Positions 56,938 through 64,000 of a DNA stretch of 64,000 nucleotides are shown piece after piece. A model generated the notes under the pieces. That model saw nothing but the letters and a program-made list of their open reading frames with translations, had not been told where the DNA came from and did no database searches. Numbering within the stretch: the first letter of the stretch is position 1; each line of letters opens with the position of its first letter. Source of the DNA: Branchinecta lynchi (taxonomy: Eukaryota > Arthropoda > Branchiopoda > Anostraca > Branchinectidae); contig JAKZAP010000015.1 of the NCBI GenBank assembly GCA_023053575.1, positions 14,504,142 through 14,568,141 of the forward strand. The letters run 5' to 3'. Both the position numbers and the translations under genes were made by a program.

Positions 56938-57312
56938 TTAACTGGTGTATCCGCATGGTTTAACTAGAATCTTAAGCTCTGTTATATATTTGTCAGCACT
57001 TTCTGCGTCGTTCTGGTCACGTTTCTGAAAAACATAGCGGGAGAAGACTTGATTCTTTTTGGGGGCTGCATAGTCTCTGAACTTCTTTAAGTAGATCTTG
57101 ATTTTGTCTTTTTCTTCATCTGCAAGCTCAAAAGTGCTGAAGATCTCTCTGCCCTGTGCACCAACCCAGATTAAGAGGTAGGCACATGCTACTTTCTCAG
57201 ACTTGTCAGCAAGGGGGCCTTGGCACATGAGCTTTGCATGGCTTTCAAATGCAGTCCATTCTGAATCAAGGTTGTCAGCGTTCCAATTGATTGATGGGTG
57301 GGTGATATCCAT
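56938..57312 (-). CDS. gag N-terminal part, ending at an in-frame TAA
   Basis: Starts at the ATG at 57312. An in-frame ATG at 57327 would begin on the last LTR base and read through the primer site, so it is unlikely. The 124 residues (INWNADNLDSEWTAFESH, YFLKKF-type helices, ADKYITELKILVKPCGYT) are a capsid-like gag region. A TAA at 56938-56940 stops it, after which the same frame resumes with SEMVRDKIVCG, still within gag and upstream of the zinc knuckles. The stop therefore interrupts gag rather than marking the gag/pol border. It is either a disabling mutation or a suppressed stop. Confidence 0.85.
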   Translation of the reverse strand: MDITHPSINWNADNLDSEWTAFESHAKLMCQGPLADKSEKVACAYLLIWVGAQGREIFSTFELADEEKDKIKIYLKKFRDYAAPKKNQVFSRYVFQKRDQNDAESADKYITELKILVKPCGYTS

Positions 57313-57326
57313 GACTTCTGACACCA
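57312..57326 (-). promoter_or_regulatory. Primer binding site
   Basis: Immediately inside the 5' LTR the minus strand reads TGGTGTCAGAAGT. TGG complements the tRNA CCA end, and the rest resembles the complement of a tRNA-Leu 3' end (inferred from general tRNA knowledge). Confidence 0.7.
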
Positions 57327-57456
57327 TGTAGAATTCTCTGATTTATAGTTTATTTAAAAACCCAAGCACCTAGAACAAAGCACAATATAAGCACAAGCAA
57401 GCAAATACAAAGGCATAACATAAGCACAGGCAAGCGGGTTAGCACACAATGCTGCA
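57327..57456 (-). repeat. 5' LTR
   Basis: 130 bp, identical by eye to 53151-53280. Transcription would run leftward from here. No convincing TATA box could be chosen in so short a sequence. Confidence 0.95.
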
Positions 57457-57461
57457 TTTAA

Positions 57462-58097
57462 GGATTTAGATCTGGAACTATATGAACCAGCTACGTGAGC
57501 TACCTGCACTAATAAGTTGGCGGAAAATATTCGTTGGCGATGGACCAACCAAAATATTTGACCCTTTCATCTGGCCCAACTTATCCTCTTGATGATGCAA
57601 GATTTCCTGGATGGCGGAAAACATACGGTGGCGCTGGAACACGGTGGCGTTGGGACACTCACTTAGCGTTCAACACCCGTTTCGCATTTAAAGAATAAAA
57701 TCTGAAACTACCTGAATTAAAAGGTGGCGGTAAATAAATGGTGACTTTAAACCGCGGTGGCAGTGTAACACTTCTACCACAGAAAAGGTGTTGTTAGCCG
57801 GTCGAGGCCTGGAAAAGTAGTATAGATGACTCATGATAATGGGATGAGTCATAATAATCAAATAGTTAATAAATAATACAAAAGCAGACTACGACAGTAG
57901 CGGTTCCAAGCGGCGGCAGAAGTGAACAGTGCGGGGTATAGATGGCACCACCGCAATAATATTTGTAGATGTAACGAATTCGATTCCGCATGGTAGTATT
58001 ACAGACATAAGGGTACTGATGTTTTTGTGATTATTTCTTCTTGGTATAACGCAAGTGGTCATATGAGACAATGGGGGATTAAAATTCAATTTTTTTT
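57462..58097 (-). other. Right-arm segment, no gene
   Basis: The reverse counterpart of 32065-32740 (for example GTCATATGAGACAATGGGGG against CCCCCATTGTCTCATATGAT). GGTGGCGG-type motifs recur. The similar peptides readable on the two arms reflect the duplication. Confidence 0.6.
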
Positions 58098-58943
58098 TTG
58101 TCCCAAAACGCAAGTGGAGGGATACCTATTACTTCGTAAAAGTTGTCCTTCTGTCTTTTGTCTGTCCGTCCGTCTATCAGCACAATAACCCTCGAAGGGA
58201 ACGAAATATTTCGATGAGACTTGTTTTAGGATTCCTTGGGCCAAGGGACAGGTCGAGTTCGTAGGTGGGCTCTTTAGCCCTACATTTGGCGGTTGGGGAG
58301 CGTGTTGAACTTAAGTGATGAGAAAACTATTTTTTAACATTTAATGAGATAGTCGATTTAGGGGTAAGAACACTTGCTGAACTCACGTTTAAACACGTTT
58401 AAAATAGAAGCGTTATCTGAAGTTGATTAGAGGTTCAATTTAGTAGTAAGGAGGCATGATCAACTCGTATATGAGAATCGTTTTCTTGCCGGACAAGTAG
58501 TTAGCCCGGAATCCAGCCAAGACCGAGAAATTTGTTAAAAGTAAAAGTTTTATTTGAAGGTGACAGATGTACGATTCAAGAATAAGAAGGCATGTTGAAT
58601 CCATAAGAGAAAATCATTTGCTACCCGGACATTTAGTTCACCAAGAATCGGGCTGAAACCGGAAAACGTGTTAAGAAGTCAAAGCTTTATCTGAAGTTCA
58701 TTAGAGGTTCGTTGTAGGGGCAAATAGACGTACTGGACTCCTACTTGAGCCTTATTTTTTTGCCGGACAAGTGCGAAACCAGAAATTTGGCAGAAGTAAG
58801 GCAGGAAGTTCTCATTTTCTTATCTGTTTCTAAATTTTAATAGTAAAGATTGTCAATGAATCTGGCGAAGAACGGATATCCACAAGACCCAATTGTCTGG
58901 TTAAAATTACGTTTTTGGGATCCTATCGAAACATTTGGTCTCG
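58098..58943 (-). mobile_element. Tandem-core repeat, copy 12 (counterpart of copy 6)
   Basis: GTCCCAAAACGCAAGTGG, CTGTCCGTCCGTCTATCAGC, five units with CCGGACAAGTAG or CCCGGACATTTAG, and end ATTTGGTCTCG. It is uninterrupted, so it serves as the empty site for the two insertions in copy 6. Confidence 0.85.
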
Positions 58944-59218
58944 TTGAGAAATGAAACGCTGAAGTTTAGCTCTACCATATATTTTCACTATTTACATTCA
59001 TTGAAGTTACGAATTGTCCGTTCTTCCATAGGGTCAAATGTTATTAACGCAATAAACAACAAGAGGGAATAGGGTAGTACAAACAATGAAAGAAAAAATA
59101 ACACTTATGTTTCGATAACGTAGGAAATGCACAAGATAAAAAAAGAAGCATAACACACAAAAAATGAACTAATCAGGCCTAAAGGAAATGGTCAAGGGCA
59201 GAAATTTTCTGTTTTCAA

Positions 59219-59357
59219 ATGGTCGTGGGAGGTACCCCAAATCTGATTTACTGGTAGTTCGGGTTATAGGTGGAACACCAGCCAACAAATTCGAGGTGCC
59301 TTGGATGGCTTCTTTGTGGACAGATGGAAAGCATCGCTGTGGAGGGTCACTGATTCT
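59219..59357 (+). pseudogene. Truncated inverted copy of the protease activation-site exon
   Basis: Encodes [18 protein letters not shown], then [13 protein letters not shown] and KHRCGGSLI, close to exon 25399-25579. Three changes make it non-functional. The acceptor reads TTTTCAA instead of TTTTCAG, the light-chain-linking Cys is Arg (GCG to GRG), and homology stops before the catalytic His. The upstream intron is also copied back to the repeat at 58098. It marks the outer end of the right arm. Confidence 0.88.
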
Positions 59358-59379
59358 AATCCAAAAGAAATAAAATTAA

Positions 59380-60190
59380 TCAGATAATTTCATGTATCTA
59401 ATATAGACAATGAGAAATTTCTGAAACAATTAGAGTTTGCAACCAAAATTTTCGGATTTTTATTTCGTGACAAAACAAAAGAAAAATATTTGATTTATAG
59501 AATCGTTGAAGAATTAGAATTATTGAAAAGTTTACTAGATAATTTGTTTCTACTATAAATGATAAATGCGCTAATGTTGGAAGAAAGGTTAGTAACGAAT
59601 CGAATGAAAAGATAAGATAGTTACTGATGACAAAGGTAATAATAACATAAAAGATAAGAGGATTATTAATTTAGGTGATGCGAAAGCAGACCAGGACGCT
59701 ATAAGTTTGAGATCCATGACTATTATTTTGAATCAATTACAAGAACAGATTACCGCAGAACAAGTGGGGATAAATCAGTATTTTAGCCAAGATATAAATA
59801 TTTTAACTGCGATACATGATTCTTCTGATAGTTCATTGGTAAGGATTAAAGATAAAGCAATTTTTGTAAAAGAAATAGTTCGAGTTAATGATAAACAAAT
59901 TAACACTGGGAACAAATTGATAACAAATGTTCAAAACCCTAAAAACAAACATGATGCTGTTAATTTAGCAACGTTAACTATGAATCTTTTGGATTATGAC
60001 AACAAGGTTTTTGACTAAGAAACCCAGAACATTATTATTGAAACAAAGATTGCTGACCATCAAATCCACATCAATAATATTGAAAGAGCAGAAGTAAATA
60101 TTTTAAAATGAATTCTGGAGCAAAAACCTGTTGACAAACTGTTCGTTTCCAGAATAGAAAAAGCCAGTATAGCTGGTAAATAAACAAAAA
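59380..60190 (+). pseudogene. Broken AT-rich gene with tail-fibre-like repeats
   Basis: The longest open piece is 59707-60018 and a lead frame extends to about 59615. Conceptual pieces include KFLKQLEFATKIFGF, LDNLFLL, DKRIINLGDAKADQDAISLR and NKLITNVQNPKNKHDAVNLA. The twice-seen pattern I-x-N-(L/V)-x-(D/N)-x4-DA(I/V)xL resembles the repeated motif of phage/viral tail-fibre-like proteins, seen also in proteins of Maverick/adintovirus-type elements (family knowledge; assignment is inference). Stops at 60016 and 60108 and frame changes upstream break it. Composition is much more AT-rich than the flanks. Confidence 0.5.
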
Positions 60191-60309
60191 GGATTTTATA
60201 AGATAAATTAATTCTCTAATAAATGGATGGAACATTTGAATATACAGTTTATTTATCACGTCTACAAAAGGGGAACCTGAGGTCACATTTTAGGGGTCTG
60301 GCGCCCGGA

Positions 60310-60376
60310 CTACCCGCTGTAATGAGAAATTGTTCCGACAAAATAATAATGTAATGAGAAATTGCACCGACAAAAG
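60310..60376. repeat. Short direct repeat
   Basis: TGTAATGAGAAATTG.(T/A)CCGACAAAA occurs twice about 36 bp apart, and ACCCGCTGTA occurs on both sides. No gene is seen between 60190 and 60530. Confidence 0.55.
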
Positions 60377-60539
60377 CGAAGGCGTCTTACACCCGCTGTA
60401 TTGATAGAATGTAACATATCAATTGGGATGGTTTTATAATGAAAGTTAATGAATTTGCAATTCCCTCCGTGGCATCAATGAGTGCCACATGGAACCAAGA
60501 ACAGGCTATGCAGTCAATAGTCTTGTACACCATATTTTT

Positions 60540-60923
60540 AACAAATATAGGGTGCCCAACACGTTAGTGACTTGGTAAAGTTTGTCTGTCCGTCTATTAC
60601 CATGATAAGTCTCAAAGGGGTTGAGATATTTTGTTGAAACTTGGTATGACAGTGCGTTGAATAAAAATACAGTTGAAGTTTGTAGATTGACCTCATTTCA
60701 GAACGTGAAAGGTATTATTTTTTCTACCAGGTGAGTCGCTTAAGGGCTAAGAAAGTCTTGCTGAAACCACATCCAAAAACACAAAATTATTTGGTGTTCG
60801 CCCCGAAATCCGCCCAAAGGTGTCAATCCGTTAGTCAGCTCAATTTGTTTTAGTTAGTAAGCTGGGATTAGCCGAACAAAGGTTGCTGCAACATTTCACG
60901 TTGCCCAGGCAACGTAAGTCTAG
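60540..60923 (+). mobile_element. Helitron-type 3' end with a different body
   Basis: The last 65 bp (GCCGAACAAAGGTTGCTGCA, hairpin CGTTGCCCAGGCAACG, then TAAGTCTAG followed by T) match the 3' end of the element 26254-28790. The preceding body instead has GTCTGTCCGTCTATTACC and TTGTTGAAACTTGGTATGAC, resembling the tetranucleotide-flank block of the tandem-core family. The 5' boundary is not determined. Confidence 0.6.
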
Positions 60924-61328
60924 TTCCTATTACTTTGATCATTAAAAAGAGTGTAAAAGGGTTGGACTGGTTAGCAAAGGGCATTCAGTACTTACATTTT
61001 ACTTACAAACCCCACGTTTGTTTGTTTGCGCACTTGTTACCATCTTAAGCTTGCTAAATGTTCTACCTCACTTGGCCGATATCACTGAAACAGCCCTTGC
61101 CAAAGGGCACTTGGAATGCTATTTCCTGAGTTGGAATCTGATGTGTTCAACCTTGCCCTGGAGGAAAATTCTAATCATCAAATCTTTTATTCTAAAAGAT
61201 ACTGCCTCATTTATATCAATCTGGCAAGCTCGAAACATGTGACAGAGAAAACAACTCATTAATTCACTCGAACTGCTGATGTCTAATATGGAAGTCAGCT
61301 CATTTTCTTTGTGACCCTAAATTAGTCT
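60924..61328. other. Unassigned sequence
   Basis: A 74-codon frame at 61018-61242 shows no recognised domain. The block TACAAACCCCACGTTTG, GCGCACTTGTT has a relative near 24680-24710, so it is probably repeat-derived. Confidence 0.35.
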
Positions 61329-61541
61329 TATTAAAATTTACCGGACGTCCTGCCAGCCCCCCATTCAGCTTTCCTGGGTGAGCGCCCAGTTTAGCTAAAT
61401 TCGTGTGGTTCTGCGCTCCGCGAGCGCCAAGCTTACTTCATTTATTTTGAAGAAGTCTCTGCGAGTGACTTTAGCTTTTTTTTTTCTTTCTTCGAGGGGG
61501 GTGATACTAACCCCCTTCCCCTAATAACGACACCACTGAAT
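61329..61541. mobile_element. hAT 3'-end fragment
   Basis: Ends CTTCGAGGGGGGTGATAC, ACCCCCTTCCCCTAATAACG and ACACCACTG, paralleling the end of the hAT 47790-52683 (GGGGGGGATCCCCCC, CCCCCTAGTGACGCCCCTG). The left boundary is uncertain. Confidence 0.45.
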
Positions 61542-61680
61542 GATAAGATAAGATAAGATAAGATAATCTGTATTTAAAAGCCGTATGGCCATATACAGTA
61601 ACAATCAACATACATAAATACAACCAGCATTCAATCACAACTACTATAATTTCTACGGCGCACTTACTCTATCTCTTTCC
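61542..61680 (-). mobile_element. LINE 3'-end remnant with (GATAA)n tail
   Basis: GATAAGATAAGATAAGATAA followed by a 3'-UTR-like CTGTATTTAAAAGCCGTATG, comparable to the tails at 38793 and 50890. No coding part remains. Confidence 0.45.
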
Positions 61681-61719
61681 TAAATCTTACTAAACTCTAA
61701 AGCCCTTCCAACAAAATTC

Positions 61720-61975
61720 CCTACTGCGATAACAAGCGTTGCCAGGAAAAGCCAAAAAACAGCCAAAAGCATCTGCTGACTTATTCATCATGATGTTGGA
61801 AATTTTAGCAGATTCTATTTGGCGATTTTTTATCTCTTCCTGATTGCAATGCTTGTTGTGCAAACTGTTTTCAAACAGAACAGACAACATCCGAAGTGTT
61901 GTCTGCTACGCATTTTCTGTTGAAACCGCGCCTCCTTCTGTTGTCAACTATGAAACTTCTGACAGTGTAGGCTTC
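61720..61975 (+). repeat. Dispersed repeat with similar peptides
   Basis: GTTGTCTGCTACGC, TGTTGAAACCGCGC and AACTTCTGACAGTGTAG recur at 4501-4679 (reverse), 6644-6800 (partial), 10100-10187 and, diverged, 1600-1765. Conceptual peptides keep a SVETAxPxV...YETSDSV pattern in two copies. I treat it as a repeat rather than a gene. Confidence 0.55.
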
Positions 61976-62175
61976 TTAAGAGGATTCTTTAAGAGGCTTC
62001 TTCATCGAATACTTTTCCTCAAAAACTGAATTCATCGAGCACTTTCGCTCAAAGACTGAAAAGTAGAAGCTGAACTACAAAAAAAAAATAAAAAAAATAC
62101 TTTCAGATAGAAATAAGAAAATAACTAGAAAATGTTTTAGAAAATAAAATAAAAATGAAACAAATGTTGAAAAGG

Positions 62176-62472
62176 ACAGAACATCTTACTCTCTTAGACA
62201 ACCAGCCTATGCCTTAGATCATACCTTGTCACAGTCAGATTTCCACTGAAAATACAGCTTGTAAATTGAAATAACATCCTAATATCCCTTTCTTTCCAAA
62301 GCTACTTATTCAGCATTGAAAAAAATATAGAACATCGTAATCTCTTAGACAACCAGTCCATGACCTAGGTCATACTTTGTCACAATCAGATTTGTACTGA
62401 AGACAGCTTGTCAACTGAAACAACATCCTACTATTTCTGGCTTTCCAAAAGCTAGTTATTGGGCACTGATCA
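62176..62472. repeat. Two ~151 bp tandem units
   Basis: AGAACATC.TA.TCTCTTAGAC begins near 62179 and again near 62330. Both units contain a TTGTCACA.TCAGATTT block, CAGCTTGT and CAACATCCTA.TAT. No gene. Confidence 0.75.
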
Positions 62473-63369
62473 CTATCTTTGATATCGTTTTTTTCTGTTT
62501 TTCTCAAGAGCCAACGCGTGGTTTTGTTATTGTGTACTTTTCCCTTCCGGGAACCTTAGAGTAGTAATTTTTGTAGATCTACAGTGGGCTTTCACGACCG
62601 AGAGATGGCATCTAAATCAATTTACAGTAGGCTTGGATTTGCTAATTTACTAAAAATAAAATTCTCTACCCCATTAGCAAAGAAGTACAACAAAAGAAGA
62701 ATAAATCCTACCTATAAAACGTTCTGTTCGAAAAAGGTATAATAGTTAATATACCTCCATGTCGGTTCATAGAACAACAACCGTGATGGCCATTTAAAAA
62801 CACCAACCTCGCCTTCGGCTTGGATAGGTTATTTTCAATGACCGTCTCGGTGTTATTTTGCGATATCAACCTCGATGTCTGAGTTAATAACTTTGTATCG
62901 TAATTTCCAAAGAAAATTTTCGTAGCAGTCGAAGTCACGGCTTGAAGTAGGCCTGAAGGAAAATTAGGTTCTTAAATTCATATTTGGAATCTCAGTGCTA
63001 GAATTTCTTGGAAGAAAAAGGAGAATAGAAATAGGATGTTTCGAGGTGAGTGAAGTAATAGTCGAAGATAAGTTTTGTGTTAAAATACTTTTTACTCACT
63101 GTAAGAGAGATCCTACAAGGATAGAAGGGGAATAAGAAAAGGGAAGTGTCTTGATTGGTGAAAAATTCCTTATCGAACCTATATAGTTTGACAGCTGATT
63201 TTTTAGCAAAGAAGTTTTATAGATTTAAAAAACAAAAAATATGAGTATTATATTGATTTTTCTTGAATTGTAACTGATTTTTAAGAAACTTTCGTCTGTT
63301 TATATGCCAATGATAGCGTGTTGTGTCGAACGGTGTTAAAGGTAGAGAATGGCGGGATCAATGAAACAA
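62473..63369. other. No feature recognised
   Basis: AT-rich sequence. A 76-codon minus-strand frame at 62708-62938 has no recognisable domain. Confidence 0.3.
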
Positions 63370-63970
63370 ATTCGTCTGTCCGTCTGTGGGCACTATAACT
63401 CTCGAGATTCTTCGGGTCAAGAGTGAGGTCAATTCGTGGATGGGCTTCGTAGCCCTACATTAGGGATGGGGAGAGGGTTTAAATTAAGGGGCCAATGAAA
63501 TATCTTCTAACAGATAATGTGATAGTCGATGGTAAGGTAAGAAGATATGCTGAACACGAACCATTTTGTTATTGCACAAGTAGTTCGCCCGGAATCCGGT
63601 CAAAACCGGGAAGTTTGTTAAAAGTAAAAGTTTTATTTAAAGTTGATTAGATGTTCGATTTAGGGGTAAGAAAACATGCTGAACACTTATCTGAAAAGTA
63701 ATTTCTACCCAGACAACTTGTTCGCCTGGAATCAGACCGAAACCGGAAAATTTGTTAAAAGCAAACGTTTCATTTGAAGTTTATTAGATGACAGATTTAT
63801 GGGTAAGAAGAGACACTGAATCTGTAGCTATTTGGACTTCATCTGTTTCTAAATTTTAAAAGTACAAATATTCAAGGAGTCTGGCGAAGACTGGATGTGG
63901 CAACGACAAAACCGAATTGTCTTTATCGAATATTCAATTTTTGGGATCCCATCGAAACCTTTGGTCTTGT
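63370..63970 (-). mobile_element. Tandem-core repeat, copy 13
   Basis: CGTCTGTCCGTCTGTGGGCA, three core units with CGGAATC and GTTGATTAGATG, then GGATCCCATCGAAACC and GGTCTTG at 63970. The 3' terminal GGGATCCCAAAA and part of the flank are missing at the left. Confidence 0.75.
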
Positions 63971-64000
63971 TAAGAAGGGAGATCCCAAGGTTCATGAGAA

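Larger units (their letters stand above)
53151..57456 (-). mobile_element. Complete Ty3/gypsy-like LTR retrotransposon (Mag/SURL-like)
   Basis: 4306 bp bounded by identical 130 bp LTRs and a TTTAA target duplication on both sides (53146-53150 and 57457-57461). The order of domains, gag, CCHC, protease, RT, RNase H, integrase, is Ty3/gypsy. The VDD box in RT and a C-terminal TRSGRVVRPP-like motif fit the Mag/SURL group by family knowledge. gag and pol lie in one frame broken only by a TAA at 56938-56940. Identical LTRs point to a recent insertion. Removing the element and one TTTAA rebuilds GCATTTAAGGATTTAG, matching the left-arm site near 33586. Confidence 0.95.
43376..59357 (-). repeat. Right arm of the inverted duplication
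   Basis: Reverse-complement counterpart of 25443-38095. Private insertions are the TIR element 44553-45376, the hAT 47790-52683 and the LTR retrotransposon 53151-57456, plus a short unmatched stretch with an ACT microsatellite at about 52795-52930. Without the three named elements it is about 6.0 kb. It ends inside the protease exon copy at 59357. Confidence 0.8.

Overview
The window is nuclear DNA from an animal, most likely an invertebrate. It has a spliced gene with GT-AG introns of several kilobases, no operon-like gene packing, and a dense, nested load of eukaryotic transposons (hAT, PIF/Harbinger-like, Helitron-like, non-LTR and Ty3/gypsy-like LTR elements). Phylum cannot be fixed from the sequence. 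The protease resembles arthropod-type secreted trypsin-like proteases, and one repeat architecture (tandem core repeats plus a tetranucleotide array) is the kind described in molluscs and insects.

The only host gene I can support is a trypsin-family serine protease on the minus strand. Four coding exons are visible: 25399-25579 (Arg-Val-Val-Gly-Gly activation site and catalytic His), 21290-21540 (catalytic Asp), 10989-11152 (Gly-Trp-Gly and specificity Asp189) and 671-989 (catalytic Ser plus an acidic C-terminal tail). Intron phases match at every junction. The gene enters exon 25399-25579 through a splice acceptor and leaves exon 671-989 through a splice donor, so further exons are missing on both sides. 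Introns 2 and 3 (each about 10 kb) are filled with transposons, including an apparently intact two-ORF LINE at about 13690-17790.

From 25443 to 59357 the window is dominated by a previously hidden structure: a large inverted duplication. The left arm (25443-38095) and right arm (43376-59357) flank a 5.3 kb spacer. When the elements inserted separately into each arm are subtracted, both arms shrink to about 6 kb. The left arm carries private insertions of a Helitron-like element (about 26254-28790), a TAA-flanked element (29116-31856) and a tandem-core element (33827-35009). The right arm carries a TIR element (44553-45376), a 4.9 kb hAT (47790-52683) and a complete LTR retrotransposon (53151-57456). 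The outer ends of both arms carry the protease exon: functional on the left, truncated and with a dead splice acceptor on the right.

About 13 copies of one repeat family recur across the window. Each runs from CAAGACCAAAGG through 120-150 bp tandem units and a GACGGACGG tetranucleotide array to GGGATCCCAAAA. Three paralogous empty sites indicate insertion into T/A runs with no target duplication, which fits Helentron-associated (HINE/pearl-like) non-autonomous elements. Right of the duplication lie a broken AT-rich gene with tail-fibre-like repeats (59380-60190), a second Helitron-type 3' end and other repeat fragments. No rRNA, tRNA or CRISPR was recognised.
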